Both the position numbers and the translations under genes were made by a program. A stretch of DNA of 64,000 nucleotides. Source: Adiantum capillus-veneris. Its lineage: Eukaryota > Streptophyta > Polypodiopsida > Polypodiales > Pteridaceae. The notes beneath the pieces are model-generated. The model searched no databases. It was not told the origin of the DNA and saw only the letters and a program-made list of their open reading frames with translations. The stretch spans positions 21,391,946-21,455,945 of the forward strand of contig CM043969.1 of NCBI GenBank assembly GCA_014529385.2. The letters are read 5' to 3'. Within the stretch, counting starts at the first letter, position 1. Each line of letters begins with the position of its first letter. Positions 11,352 to 23,093 of this stretch are shown one piece after another.

Positions 11352-11466
11352 TACATACTTACGTACATACACACAAAAGTACATACAATTAGAATGTACA
11401 CACAAATAGCACTTTGACTCGCACACACACGCTCACTCACACACACACCACCATAGCCACACACAG

Positions 11467-12505
11467 GTTGGAGGGGGAGAGCCGACACGTACTGTGTGCC
11501 CCCTTTCTTTATTCTCTATCTTATGCGCTAAGGCACAATACACATTGTACTTAGTGTTAGTGGATCACACAAGTGTATAGCTGTACACTTAGGGTTAGTA
11601 GCAGGAGTGATGGGCGGTCGGCCACATGGCCATTGTTGGGGGAGCGACTCACACACCCATGAAGTGCATGCAAACACTACCTAGATCAACATAATGTCAA
11701 TCAAGGACACAAATGACACGATAGGCACACGGAGGAAATCTCTTTATCTTGTCAGGCTAAGACCATCCTACACATACAACGCTCTGGAAGGCCAACTATA
11801 CCACAATCAAGAACCTTACTGCTCTCAACTACACCACCTAGCCACATACACACATACGGAAGGTAACTCACCTAATCATGCTAGATTTGTACAAAACTTA
11901 AGGAAAACCATCCCCTCACTAGGATACACCTGTCCCTAAGCTTCTAGACTTAAAACCCTCACTCTAAACCCATCTGCGGAAAACGTGTAGGATGACAGAG
12001 CAGAATTTTGAAAGTGCTCAAAACTGAAATTTATGAGTACCTATGCGTAGCTTATGTCACCACGATTCTATAGACTACTAGCACGCAGAAAACAGACATC
12101 GTTTGATACACTTACGGTGGCCACAAATAGCTCGTATATGCATCGGCGTGTGCGCTTCGTCTCACGTGGAATGCTTGGCGTTGTCGCATAATTCTCCTTG
12201 AGCCTACAACAATGGTGCAGTCGGATCTCCAATGTGTTGAGCGAGCCGGGCGTAGCTAGAGAATAAAGCTCACGCTCACTCTCTTTCTCTCTCACACACA
12301 GTAGACGAGAGAGCTAAAGTTTTGATTATGATTAAAGTCTCCCCTTTACAAAATGACCTAGGTACCTTATATACTAAGGCTACCTTAGGTTTAACCAAAA
12401 ATGGGGTGAAAGGGTCAAATGGATTTGTATTTACAATCTGGAAGTGCCATTGCACCCCGGATTTTGAAACTAGAATAACTACCCATGTACAACTTGATTA
12501 CACAC
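11467..12505. other. Unassigned non-coding stretch
   Basis: No recognisable protein or RNA. The part at 12230-12400 (TTTACAAAATGACC..., short CT run) looks like LTR sequence in style but no boundary could be fixed. Confidence 0.4.
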
Positions 12506-12976
12506 TTTGAATGGACTGATGAGTATGAAGAATCCTTCATGAAGCTTAAGCAAGCTCTCACTTGAGCTTCAATTTTGAAAGCACCATATTGGAATAAGAT
12601 ATTTCACATACATGTAGATGCTTCCAATTTTGCCATTGGATGTATCCTAGCTCCACCAGGAGACGGGAAATTTGATTTTCCTATTTCTTATGCTAGCAGA
12701 CAGTTAAATATGGCAGAGAAAAACTACACAACCACAGAAACGGAAGGATTAGGAATTATCTATGTCGTAAAAAAGTATAGATATTACCTATTAGCAAACA
12801 AATTTGTGTTCTTTGTGGACCACCAAGCCTTATTGTACTTGGTTAACAAGCCATGCAACACAGAAAGAATAGTGAGATGGTTCATTATTCTTTTGGAATT
12901 TCATTTCACTATATTTGTGAAAAAGGGCACCACTCATCAAAGGGTAGATCATGTGTCAAGGATTGTTTCAGGATAA
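12506..12976 (+). pseudogene. RNase H of element C
   Basis: The frame contains the connection motif, then HIHVDASNFAIGCIL with the first RNase H Asp, YTTTETEGLGIIYVVKKYRYYL with the Glu, and VDHQALLYLV with the next Asp, and ends HQRVDHVSRIVSG before a TAA. An in-frame TGA at about 12562 interrupts the N-terminal side. Typical Ty3/gypsy RNase H, degrading the RNA strand during cDNA synthesis. Confidence 0.85.
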
Positions 12977-13041
12977 CCACCAAAGGGAGTAGATGATGAT
13001 CTACCAGATGCATATCTATTATCCATAGAAATGATACCTCG

Positions 13042-13443
13042 ATGCTCGAAAAAGATGTATCCTTGATGACCATAGCTCAAGTGGATACGCAAATACCACT
13101 TCCTATTACAGTTGGATTAATTGAGCAATTGGCTATGTATCAATTACTAGCTGGAAGGTTGTACAAAATAAATCGAGATGGAGTATTGATTTTTTGCATT
13201 ATTCTTGAGGACAAAACCCAATACCTAAATCAAGCACATATTACCATAGTAGGACTTCACTTTGTGGAAGAACAAACTATGCAGCAGATCTTGAGACTTG
13301 GAGTATTTTGGCCAACTATGAGGAGGGATGTTCACTCTTTTAAGAAAAATTATCCTCAATGCCAAAAATATGTGACATTGTTCCAAATATCACTCGTTCC
13401 TAAGTGGAGTAACTATCTACTTGTCAAGCCGAACATTTCTTGA
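13042..13443 (+). pseudogene. First H2C2 zinc-binding module, element C
   Basis: AGRLYKINRDG precedes QAHITIVGLHFVEEQTM and GVFWPTMRRDV, which is an integrase H2C2 module (about 13230-13370). The first Cys of the last pair is lost (NYPQCQ). The frame runs to 13443 and ends where the next module's linker begins in another frame. Confidence 0.75.
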
Positions 13444-14017
13444 GGATATGAGTAAATGCCACCAAAGAGCAATTGAAACTGAAGCAAGAGACTATGCTCT
13501 TATTGGAAACCAATTATATCGGAGAGGGAAAGATCAACATCTGTGTCTTTGTGCAAATGAAGACGAATATATTCCCATTATAGAACAAGCACATGCTAGA
13601 CTAGCTGGAGGTCACTTTTCTAGTGAGACCACCACTAGAGAAATCTTAATGGCAGGCATATGGTGGCCAACACTTTTTGCAGATGCCAAAGAATATGTTC
13701 GAAGGTGTGATGCATGTCAACAAGCTAAAATGCCAACCCGTGTAGATAGCATGCCTTTAAGACCAATGATGGAAGCAAGAGCTTTTGCAAAATGGGGTAT
13801 AGACTTTGTTGGGCCAATACAGTCATCTGCCTATAGAATCCAAGCTCAATATATCATTGTAGCTATAGACTATTTGACCAAGTGGGTCGAGGCTAAAGCA
13901 ACACAAATGATTGATGTCAGAACCACAGCCGCATTCTTATATGAATATGTGTTCACAAGATATGGACTGCCAATAGAAATTGTCAGTGGGGGAACTCATT
14001 TTCTCAAAATGAGGTAA
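13421..14017 (+). pseudogene. Second H2C2 module and integrase core, element C
   Basis: After a linker (EARDYALIGNQLYRRGKD) comes a second, complete H2C2 module, HARLAGGHF through RRCDACQQ (about 13589-13733), then the rve core with WGIDFVGPI (first Asp) and LTKWVEAKA. The second catalytic Asp region reads IVSGGTHF, so the SDRG motif has lost its Asp, and a stop follows at 14015. Inactive. Confidence 0.85.
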
Positions 14018-14043
14018 TTGAGTATCTGCTTAATGAATTTAAT

Positions 14044-14722
14044 ATGGTCATCCATAACAAATCAGCTCCCTATCACCCACAAGCAAATGGACAAGCTGCG
14101 CATACGAATAAAATTCTTAGCTCGGTATTGACTAAAGTGGTTAGTTTAAGAAGGAAATACTGGGAAATGAATCTCCATGTTGTTGTATGGGCTTATAGAG
14201 TTTCATTCAAAACAACTTTAATTGCTACACCCTTTAACCTTGTTTATGGTCTTGATGCCATACTATCGATAGAATTTCCATTGCCGACACTAAGGGTAGC
14301 TAAAGATCTTGAGTGGACTGAACATGAATTGTCAGAGAGGCTTGAAGATTTAGAAAAGCTTGATGAGCAAAGGCTAACTGCTGTAGCTCACATCTATGCA
14401 CAAAATCAAAAACAAAAACAGTTTTTTGATTTCCATCTAGTTACAAAAAATTTCAAAAAAGGGGACTTAGTTTTAGTCTATTCCCTTAAAAGCAACACAT
14501 TCCCAAATTTAAGCAAAAGGGAAACGGACCGTTTATCATTGAAGATGTATCTCCAAGTGGAGTAGTTAAGTTGTCCACCCTAGATGGTGAACCAATGGCT
14601 AATTGGATTAGTGGATGCCGTTTAAAGAAGTACAATTTGCCACTAACCAATAAAATGCTAGAAAAGATGCATGCAGCAAAGCAAAGAAAGAAAAAGCGAC
14701 AGCAAGTTATTGATAAAGCCTA
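14044..14722 (+). pseudogene. Integrase core end and tail, element C
   Basis: YHPQANGQAAHTNKIL marks the end of the core; the position of the catalytic Glu is His here. The tail has WAYRVSFKT, PFNLVYGLDAIL, a leucine-rich ELSERLEDLEKLDEQR helix and KGDLVLVYSL. It shifts frame at about 14560 and continues as LDGEPMANWISGCRLKKY and a Lys/Arg/Gln-rich helix up to TAA at 14720. Confidence 0.82.
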
Positions 14723-15353
14723 AGAGGAAGCTCGCCTTCGAGTACTCAAAAGGAAAGTTTCTTTAAAAAATAAACAAATACCTATTTCCATCAACACTCT
14801 GGAACTAGATGACTGACTATGGGAATTACAAAAGGATGCAGTATCAACAAATGATGAATGGTTAAATGGAATGGACCTTCACATCAAAGTACAGTTGAAC
14901 AATCATAGCACAAATGCATTGGTCGATACAGGAGCTCGAGTAAATGCAGTCATTCCACGTGCAAAAAAGCAACAAGTCAGTCTTTGACAACAGGAATATC
15001 GACTCTTAAAGGATGCAACAAGACCCAACACTGACATTGAGAGTAGTCAAAAAAGCAACAAGTCAGTCTTTGACAACACAAATATCAACTCTTAAAGGAT
15101 GCAACAAGACCCAACACTGACATTGAGAGTAGTCAACTTAAATGTGATAGTACATGGATGTTCATGCCCTCATCAATTTGTATGCTTACTAGATGAACAC
15201 ATGAATGAAAGAATGATTCTTGGAATCTCATGGATGCGGACGTAAAAGGTAGTAACAGATTGGGATACCAATAAGCTCAAGCTATAACCTAAAGGCAGAC
15301 AACTCATTGTTCCAATTGTACCAAGCAAAGAGCAATGGAAAGGAGGTTACCAG
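14723..15353 (+). pseudogene. Protease-like segment downstream of integrase, element C
   Basis: The reading GMDLHIKVQLNNHSTNALVD, then TGARVNAVIP (14869-14961) has the Asp-Thr-Gly-Ala signature of retropepsins preceded by a beta strand, and farther on RMILGISWM (15208-15237) matches the second conserved strand, followed by KVVTDWDTNKLKL. The two parts are separated by an 86-bp tandem duplication and stops. The reading continues across the element B insertion at 41707. In ordinary Ty3/gypsy elements the protease lies before RT, so its place here is unusual. Confidence 0.62.
14965..15136 (+). repeat. 86-bp tandem duplication in element C
   Basis: The block around GCAACAAGTCAGTCTTTGAC recurs 86 bases later with four or five differences. 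It interrupts the protease-like segment and does not preserve frame. Confidence 0.9.
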
Positions 15354-16591
<1,238 letters not shown>

Positions 16592-17198
16592 TGATAGCGG
16601 AAAAAAGATCAGTGCAATCGGGTGGCCTCTGTACTCGTGCACACTCCACAAACCACGCCTCATGCAAGCAAGCAAAGAACAAACAAAGGGGGTACCACAC
16701 TAAATTAAGAGGTTTAGGGACCTCACACATAGTGCACATAGGCAAGTGAGACTTCTGGCATTATGATGGCATCAAAACATATGGCAAAACACATAGAAAC
16801 GAAGCTTAGGGACCTTATGTAGCATATATATACACAAGACATCATCTTAACTATACAACGGCATCTGATCATACATAACAAGGATATAGAGAAGCAAGCC
16901 AAGGATGGCATAATCCCTTGTCAAAAAACAATCAACCGAGCAAGTAGGTATGATCCTACTAGCAACACATCAATACCTTAGAGAATGATGGCGAGGATGG
17001 TGGCCATGGAGCATGAGAGAAGACTCCTTATTTAGGTTTTAGGGCTAGTAATGTAGCATACTAGAGGGAGAGAGAGAGAGGGAGAGAGAGTAGAGCTCTA
17101 TCCATAGCTCCTCGTTGTGAGCAATGTCGTCATAGCTTCGTTGCTTGGTGAAGTGGGTGAAGTGGGTGAAGTGTTGGTTTTGAGTGAGAGAAGGCCTC

Positions 17199-17208
17199 CT
17201 TATATAGG
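17199..17208 (-). promoter_or_regulatory. TATA box of LTR A
   Basis: Minus strand CCTATATAAGG, kept in the other LTR near 25567. A second similar box (CCTAAATAAGG) lies downstream near 17030. Likely core promoter. Confidence 0.6.
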
Positions 17209-17699
17209 TTTCTGAGAGGGTTTAGGATTAGGGATAAACATGCTTAAATCCGCTGATTGGGGTTACTTTTTGCTTAGGGTGGTCAACAGATTGAGGTCAC
17301 CTGATATGTCACCATCAAGATATTCTCTAGAGTGATGTGAGAGGGGAGGGTAAATGCTGATTTTTCTGATTGTGACACATGGGGATAAGGCCTTGATCAG
17401 CATTTAAGAGCAGGTAAGGTGGCTGTTGAAACTGGAGGTTTTGCACATGTCAGGGGGGGACCTGCGGGGGGGGGGGGGGGGCAGCTGGGTCCTCCTGAAT
17501 ATCCAATTCTCAAAAAATCCTCAACCATGGCTTCTTTTGACATGTGTTCTTTGGAAAAATCAGCATGTCTCTTTTCAACTCAAAAGTCTTTATCCCTGTT
17601 GACTCACCTTTACCATAAGATTTTCTCCTTTTCTCCTCCTGTAACTGCATTGTTGATGCCCAATCACTGCTTCTAGTAACAGTGAACTGTTACCTACCA

Positions 17700-17852
17700 A
17701 ATACTTATGGTGCAGTAAAAAATATTTACCATGGGTAAAAAAAGTTACTGTAGGTAAAAAGTGATTTGTATTTACCATGTAGGTGAAAAATATTTACTGT
17801 AGGTAAAAAATATTTACTGTGGTAAAAAATATTTACTGTCGGTAAAAAAGTG
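17700..17852 (-). repeat. Short inverted-repeat minisatellite in U3 of LTR A
   Basis: Five to six units of the form TATTTACTGTAGGTAAAAAA, each an inverted repeat (TTTAC/GTAAA) with a 2-4 base centre. Also present at 26088-26222. In element orientation it lies upstream of the TATA box, so it may act as an enhancer-like array. Confidence 0.85.
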
Positions 17853-18134
17853 AAAACGGAGTATGCTGTGCTGTGAGTCCACACGAACATCCTCGTGTAA
17901 ATTTCACTAGAAATTCACACCTAGAATGGGCTATTCTGTAAGATATAGGTTGTAGGCATGCATAAGAGCTCGTTCCCACGTATCTTCTGTCCATGGAACT
18001 TTTTACTCTTTGGTGCTTGTGAAGTAGATTTTTCTTCTCTTTCGAGATCCCTTGGACTAGAGTATCCTCATCTCCCCAACAACTAACTGTGCCTTTATTG
18101 CATCTTCCGAAGGGGTCCTAAAAACCATGCATCA

Positions 18135-18178
18135 TATAACCCTCCCCCTTAAGCTAGAGGTATTTGATGCCTCTAGCT
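18135..18178 (-). promoter_or_regulatory. Polypurine tract and adjacent stem-loop, element A
   Basis: Minus strand AAGGGGGAGGGTTATA abuts the LTR start and is the plus-strand primer. Immediately upstream lies a perfect 9-bp stem, AGCTAGAGG/CCTCTAGCT (18152-18178) with a 9-base loop. Element B has the same structure at the same place with changed closing bases. Confidence 0.8.
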
Positions 18179-18429
18179 GTAGGTTGTGCTACAATAGGGT
18201 TCTCTTGAATACTTACCCACCTGGTACCAATTGAATTTGCCATGTTACTGCTTTCTTGGCTGATGCACCTTGTTTAGTCCTTTCTGATGAATAATTGTAT
18301 CCATCCATGACTAACAACTGGTCTCCTAGACCCTTGAAAGCCATACCCCATCCATTGTCAATATCCGCTTTCACTGGTAGCATTCTGTTTTTTTTTTGAA
18401 ACGATTATGTACATGATTGTTACCTTAGT

Positions 18430-19256
18430 TGGAGCTCGAATATGATGAGCTCTCCTCTGAACCATCCTTAGCATTGATTTCACCAGCATATGGCTGTGAA
18501 AGACGACATTGGTAGGCCTTCAATCGTCAACCATTTACCGGGGTCTGATGTACCTTACCATCTAGGTCACCTAGTTGGTAACTACCATTTGAGAACCTCT
18601 GTATCACTACAAAAGGGCCTTCCCACTTAAGCAAGAACTTACCATCCTTCTTGCGATCAAAGCGATTGTCGTATCTGAGCACTAAAGAACCTTCCTTGAT
18701 ACCTTTCTTGACAAGGTTGCGATTGAACTTCTTTCGTTTCTTCTCTGCCTAGGCTGCATAGTACTTCACTGCTGACTCTCGATCTAGCCCTAACCTCTCC
18801 AAATCGATGATTCTTCCTTCCACCTGCTTCTCTTGACTATCCTCTTGATGTGCTTTTAGAACTCGGAGGCTCGCTAGCTCCACTTCTATAGGCAATAGTG
18901 CCTCTTGCCCGTAAACCAAGTGAAAAGGTGTATACCCCAAGGATGTTTTAAAGGATGTTCTGTAGGCCCAAAGTGCTCCATCTAGGTGTTTGTCCCAAAT
19001 GCACTTGCTTAGTGATGATTTTACATATAAGACCATTTACCTTTTCCACAAGACCATTGCACTGAGGGTAGTATTGTGTAGAGTGCCTGCGCTTGATTTT
19101 TAACCTGCTCATCAATTGCCCGACTAAATCAGATCGAAATCCCGGTCCCCTATCCGAGAGAATCTCCAAAGGTGTGCCAAAACGGCAACAAAGGCATTCA
19201 AAAATGAAATCACTCACGTCCTTGGCTGTGATGCGCTTTGTGGGACGAGCTTCTGC
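18430..19256 (-). pseudogene. pol: Integrase core end and tail, element A
   Basis: Continues the pol frame after a TAG at 19254-19256 (one base from the Trp codon TGG). It contains CCRFGTPLEILSDRGPGF with the second catalytic Asp and QCNGLVEKVNGL with the catalytic Glu, shifts frame near 19030, then WAYRTSFKTSLGYTPFHLVYG and the leucine-rich tail to about 18750, followed by degenerate LVLRYDNR and WEGPFVIQRF segments to about 18530. Confidence 0.85.
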
Positions 19257-22200
19257 CTATCTGGTCATGTACTCCACCCCCATAATGATGTATTTCTTCC
19301 CTGATTGAGTGCAAGGTAGTGGCCCTATTGCATCTATCCCCCATTTTTCAAATGGCCCATAGGTTTTGATTGGATGCTGATTTTCATGGGTAAGACGCCT
19401 TGGTCCAGCTTTTTGGCAAACCTCACATGTGCGGCACCAATGTTGTACATCTCGATGGAGGCTTGGCCACGTGAACCCTGCTTGTAAAATCTTTCTGCTA
19501 GTAATCTCTTGTGCAAAGTGGCCACCACACACACCTTCATGACAACTAAACAAAATATCCTTTATCTCTTGGGATGCAGGAACTCTCCTTAAGACAACAT
19601 CTTTCCCTCTACAATACAAGTCCTCATTCACTAAGCTATAGCTGGTAGCCTTTTTTGCCAACCACCTACGTTCACTTTTACTCATACCAGAGGGTGCTTC
19701 ACAATGCTCAAGAAAGTAAAGTAAATCATGCAGCTCCTCCTTTCCCTGGTATAAAGGACTTTTCACAAGGATAGCACCTACTATGAGAGTTTGTAGTTCT
19801 TCACCTGCTAAGGCATCTGCTTCTCGATTTTGATCTCTAGGTACAAAGTGCACTCGAACTTCTTTAAAACCCTTCAACAAGGCCTTTGCTTCCCTCATCT
19901 TAACAGACAATTTGTCATATGCAGCTCCTACACCAACCATTTGCTTAACAATCAACATGGAGTCACCAAAAACATTTAGCTTTGTGATGCCCTGAGAAAG
20001 ACAACATTGCAACCCTAAAACAAGGGCATGGTACTCTGCCTCATTGTTAGAATGAACCTCTTTTAGATGAAACCCTTTTGCAAAGATCTTCTCCTTCTCT
20101 GGACCTAATATTACTATGCCTGATGATGCCTTGTCTTTGGTCCTCTTGTAAGCCCCATCAAAATACAAACTGTGTGCTCCCAGTAGAACTTCAGGCTCCG
20201 GGATAGGCGGTACCTTACTAGGTGCCTCTTTCTTGGCCTTCTCATAACACCTTTGTGTGAGGACATCTGCCAAACAAGCACGGGTGGAATCCTCTACTTG
20301 TAGTGTGTAGTCAAACTCTTGAAGCTGCACCACCCACTTTGCTATTCTTTGAGACAATTCCATGTGTTGTAGGGCATATGGAAAAACCTCCTCAGTTGTG
20401 ATCACCACAAATTGTCTCGGAAGTAAGTAAGCCCAAAACTTCTCCACTGCAAACTTAAGAGCTAGCACCAATTGCTCAGTTGCGCTGAAATCCTTTTCAG
20501 CAGCTGTCATCACTCTACTAGAGAAGTAGACTGGTCTCATGAGAGATGTCTTTGGGTCTTTTTGCATCAAGACAGCTCCTAGAGCTTCTGGACCTACACT
20601 AGGATTTACATAGAATAATTCACCCCATGTGGGTTGTAGGACGACAAGCAATGAGCTCAAAATGGTTTTAACTTCTTGAAAGCACCTTTCACCCTCCTCA
20701 CTCCATGTCAATGTAGTGTGTTTAGTGAGCTGCTGCAAAGGATAGATTGCCTGAGAAAGGAGATGTATGAATCGTCCCATGTAGCGAACCTTTTGAATGA
20801 AGGAGACTAGTTGCTTCACGTTTGAAGGAGTAGGTAAAGCTAACAATGTCTTTACCTTTTCAGGGTCAGCCTCAATACCATCTTGAGACACAACATGGCC
20901 TAGTAGAGTGACCTTGCTCTCACCTATATGGCACTTGTCTTTATTCAATTGCCCACCCAATTGGGCCAGACGGGTGAAACCTTCATCAACCTTGGACAGA
21001 TGTACTTCCCTAGAGCTGTAAATGCAAAAATCATCAATGAAGACTCGTATGGACTTACCAAAGTAAGGTTGAAACACCAAGTTCATAAACCTCTGGAAAG
21101 TATCTGGGGCATTAGTTAAACCAAAAGGCATAACTCTATAAGCAAAACACCCCCAAGGTGTTATGAAGGTAGTCTTTCTTTGGTCTTCATCTGCAATTCT
21201 GATTTGGAAGTAGCCTGAGTACCCATCACACACTGTGTACCTTTCATGACCAGCCACTTCATTTAGTATTTCATCTTGAAAAGGCAAAGGAAAATGGTCC
21301 CTTTTTGTGGCTACGTTTAGAGGCTTGTAATCCACACATACCCTCCACTTCCCATTTTTCTTTGGTGCTACCACAACTAGAGACACCCACTCAGAATCTT
21401 CCACTGGGTAGATAAATCCTGCCTTGAGTAATCTTTTTACTTCTTTTAAGAGTGCATCTTGTTGCACTAGCCCTAATCTCCTTAGCCTTTGCACCACTGG
21501 TTTGGCACCTTCCTTTAATTGGATATGGTGTTGGGTTACCGTCACTCCTTTAATGTGCTCGTAATCAGTTATAAAGAGGCCAGCATGCTTCTTTAGTACC
21601 TGCAAATAGGGTTCTCTCTCTTCTTCTAGTAGGTCCTTAGCTAGCATCTCCTCTAAGCCTGTGGCTTCTTCCTTGTTTAGAGAGTCTTGACCACCTTCTC
21701 TTTCTGGGTTTCGCAGTATTATACCCATGAATTCCAAAGAGCTAGAATCCTCCTCAGATGACTCATCCTCAGATGAAGAGCAGCTGCTTGTGCTCCATTC
21801 ATCCATAGAAGTCTCCATCTCTAGGTCTTGTTGTCTACCCTGCTTCATGTCATACACAATTTTTTGTTGCTTTCCACCTACCTTATGATTTGGTCGCAAC
21901 TCAAGGGAACCTGTCTCCCAATCTTGCCTAGCTTTCATAGCCATAAGCCAAGGTATGCCAAGGATTAGCGGATAGACCTCCCCCTTAGTTGGGATCACAT
22001 AAGCATCAATTGAGATTGCCACACCAAAAGCTGAAACCTTCACTCCATTAACCTTTCCCAAACAAGCCACCCTTACATTATTTGCCATCTTAGCTTGTAA
22101 GGAAGTTTGCTCGTTTACTTCCAAACCCAACCTGTGCATTAATTTCTCTGTCATAACACAAATCTCGGCTCCACCATCTACGTACACATTGGAGACTCGC

Positions 22201-22727
22201 TGACTCTTAATCTCTGCATCAATGACTGGCACGATATCCTTCATGCCTCTTGCACTAATACACCCAACTGACTTTGCCTTAGCCCTCCTGGTGCTGACCA
22301 TCTTAGACAAGGTTCTACGCATCTTTGGGGAAAGGTGGAGGAGTTGCTGCCATGAAATCTTTGGTCCTTGGTTACTCACATCTGCTACCAGGTCATAAGG
22401 TATGGATCCTACCCCAAGTGGAAAGTCTTCTACTCCTATGTGCCTCCTTGACCTACTCTTCCTTTTCTTGTCTCCTATCACTTGGGAGGAACCCTCATTC
22501 CCTTTATCTGGCTCTGAAGCTTCCATTTCATCAGTTCTTTGTCTCCTAACTCTCTTTATTGGCATGGCAACAGCTTCCTCCATTTTTTCTTTCCCTTTAT
22601 CCTTACCATTGTCAAGACTTATGACAGAGACAACCCTGTCCTCCCCTCCTGATGGTAGTGGAGGGATCTCTGCTGGTGCTTGTGGTGGTGGAGGAGGGGG
22701 TCTCAATATTTGGATTGGTGGAGCCAC
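19257..22727 (-). CDS. pol: Pol of element A: PR, RT, two RNase H, integrase start
   Basis: 1156 open codons. Proline- and charge-rich start; retropepsin with VYVDGGAEICVM at about residue 184 and VYPLILGIPWL later; RT at about 420-620 with WRVCVDYKPLN, FGLTNAPDTF and VFIDDFCIYS; a degenerate Ty3 RNase H at about 690-830 (first Asp replaced, FYVNPSVG); a second, archaeal-type RNase H at about 855-990 with all four catalytic residues visible (YFDGA, NNEAEY, VFGDSM, NREADALA); then integrase H2C2 (CRTCEVCQ) and the first core Asp (WGIDAIGPL). Read as one frame with gag upstream (TGA at about 22755). A stop at 19254 ends it inside the integrase. Confidence 0.93.
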   Translation of the reverse strand: MAPPIQILRPPPPPPQAPAEIPPLPSGGEDRVVSVISLDNGKDKGKEKMEEAVAMPIKRVRRQRTDEMEASEPDKGNEGSSQVIGDKKRKSRSRRHIGVEDFPLGVGSIPYDLVADVSNQGPKISWQQLLHLSPKMRRTLSKMVSTRRAKAKSVGCISARGMKDIVPVIDAEIKSQRVSNVYVDGGAEICVMTEKLMHRLGLEVNEQTSLQAKMANNVRVACLGKVNGVKVSAFGVAISIDAYVIPTKGEVYPLILGIPWLMAMKARQDWETGSLELRPNHKVGGKQQKIVYDMKQGRQQDLEMETSMDEWSTSSCSSSEDESSEEDSSSLEFMGIILRNPEREGGQDSLNKEEATGLEEMLAKDLLEEEREPYLQVLKKHAGLFITDYEHIKGVTVTQHHIQLKEGAKPVVQRLRRLGLVQQDALLKEVKRLLKAGFIYPVEDSEWVSLVVVAPKKNGKWRVCVDYKPLNVATKRDHFPLPFQDEILNEVAGHERYTVCDGYSGYFQIRIADEDQRKTTFITPWGCFAYRVMPFGLTNAPDTFQRFMNLVFQPYFGKSIRVFIDDFCIYSSREVHLSKVDEGFTRLAQLGGQLNKDKCHIGESKVTLLGHVVSQDGIEADPEKVKTLLALPTPSNVKQLVSFIQKVRYMGRFIHLLSQAIYPLQQLTKHTTLTWSEEGERCFQEVKTILSSLLVVLQPTWGELFYVNPSVGPEALGAVLMQKDPKTSLMRPVYFSSRVMTAAEKDFSATEQLVLALKFAVEKFWAYLLPRQFVVITTEEVFPYALQHMELSQRIAKWVVQLQEFDYTLQVEDSTRACLADVLTQRCYEKAKKEAPSKVPPIPEPEVLLGAHSLYFDGAYKRTKDKASSGIVILGPEKEKIFAKGFHLKEVHSNNEAEYHALVLGLQCCLSQGITKLNVFGDSMLIVKQMVGVGAAYDKLSVKMREAKALLKGFKEVRVHFVPRDQNREADALAGEELQTLIVGAILVKSPLYQGKEELHDLLYFLEHCEAPSGMSKSERRWLAKKATSYSLVNEDLYCRGKDVVLRRVPASQEIKDILFSCHEGVCGGHFAQEITSRKILQAGFTWPSLHRDVQHWCRTCEVCQKAGPRRLTHENQHPIKTYGPFEKWGIDAIGPLPCTQSGKKYIIMGVEYMTR

Positions 22728-22757
22728 GTGTGCATTTTGTCCATTTAGTGGCCTAGC

Positions 22758-23081
22758 TCAAGGAGGAGTGACTTGCTGGCGAGGAGGCTGTCTTTGATTA
22801 CCATTTCCTTGATAGCGTCGTGGATGGGGGCAATAATACATGCCGTGACCTACCTCTCCACAGTTGTAGCAAATGTACTCACGTGCTTGCCTTTGTCCTT
22901 CTTGTCTATTTCGTTCATTTCGTGGCTGGGGAGCCCTTACACCTTGAACCAGATTGATGGACAGGCTCTCTAGTTGATTGGTGATTTGTTGAAGTAATTC
23001 TTGTTGAGAGGACTCTTGGTCTGTTGCTCCTGTCCCTGCTACTACCCTTGCCGTAGGTTGAGCTAGCGGTGGAGGCTCCAT
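22758..23081 (-). pseudogene. gag: Gag nucleocapsid part, element A
   Basis: Same frame as the capsid part and as pol, set off by a TAA before it and a TGA after it. A glutamine-rich helix (QQELLQQITNQLESLSINLV) leads to a basic linker and one zinc knuckle, CYNCGEVGHGMYYC (CX2CX4HX4C). The TAA is followed by CTACAA; whether this is a lesion or recoding is open, since element B has no stop at that place. Confidence 0.82.
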
Positions 23082-23093
23082 TCCCCCTTGTAG

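Larger units (their letters stand above)
16592..18134 (-). repeat. 3' LTR of element A
   Basis: On the minus strand it starts TGATGCATGG right after the polypurine tract and ends CGCTATCA. Differs from the other copy by a 22-bp indel near 16926 and scattered substitutions. Contains a poly-G run at 17464-17481 and a 21-bp inverted minisatellite. Confidence 0.93.

Noticed and set aside
17214-17236. Telomere-like GGTTTAGGATTAGGG
   Set aside because: Two imperfect units only, inside LTR A and repeated in its other copy.
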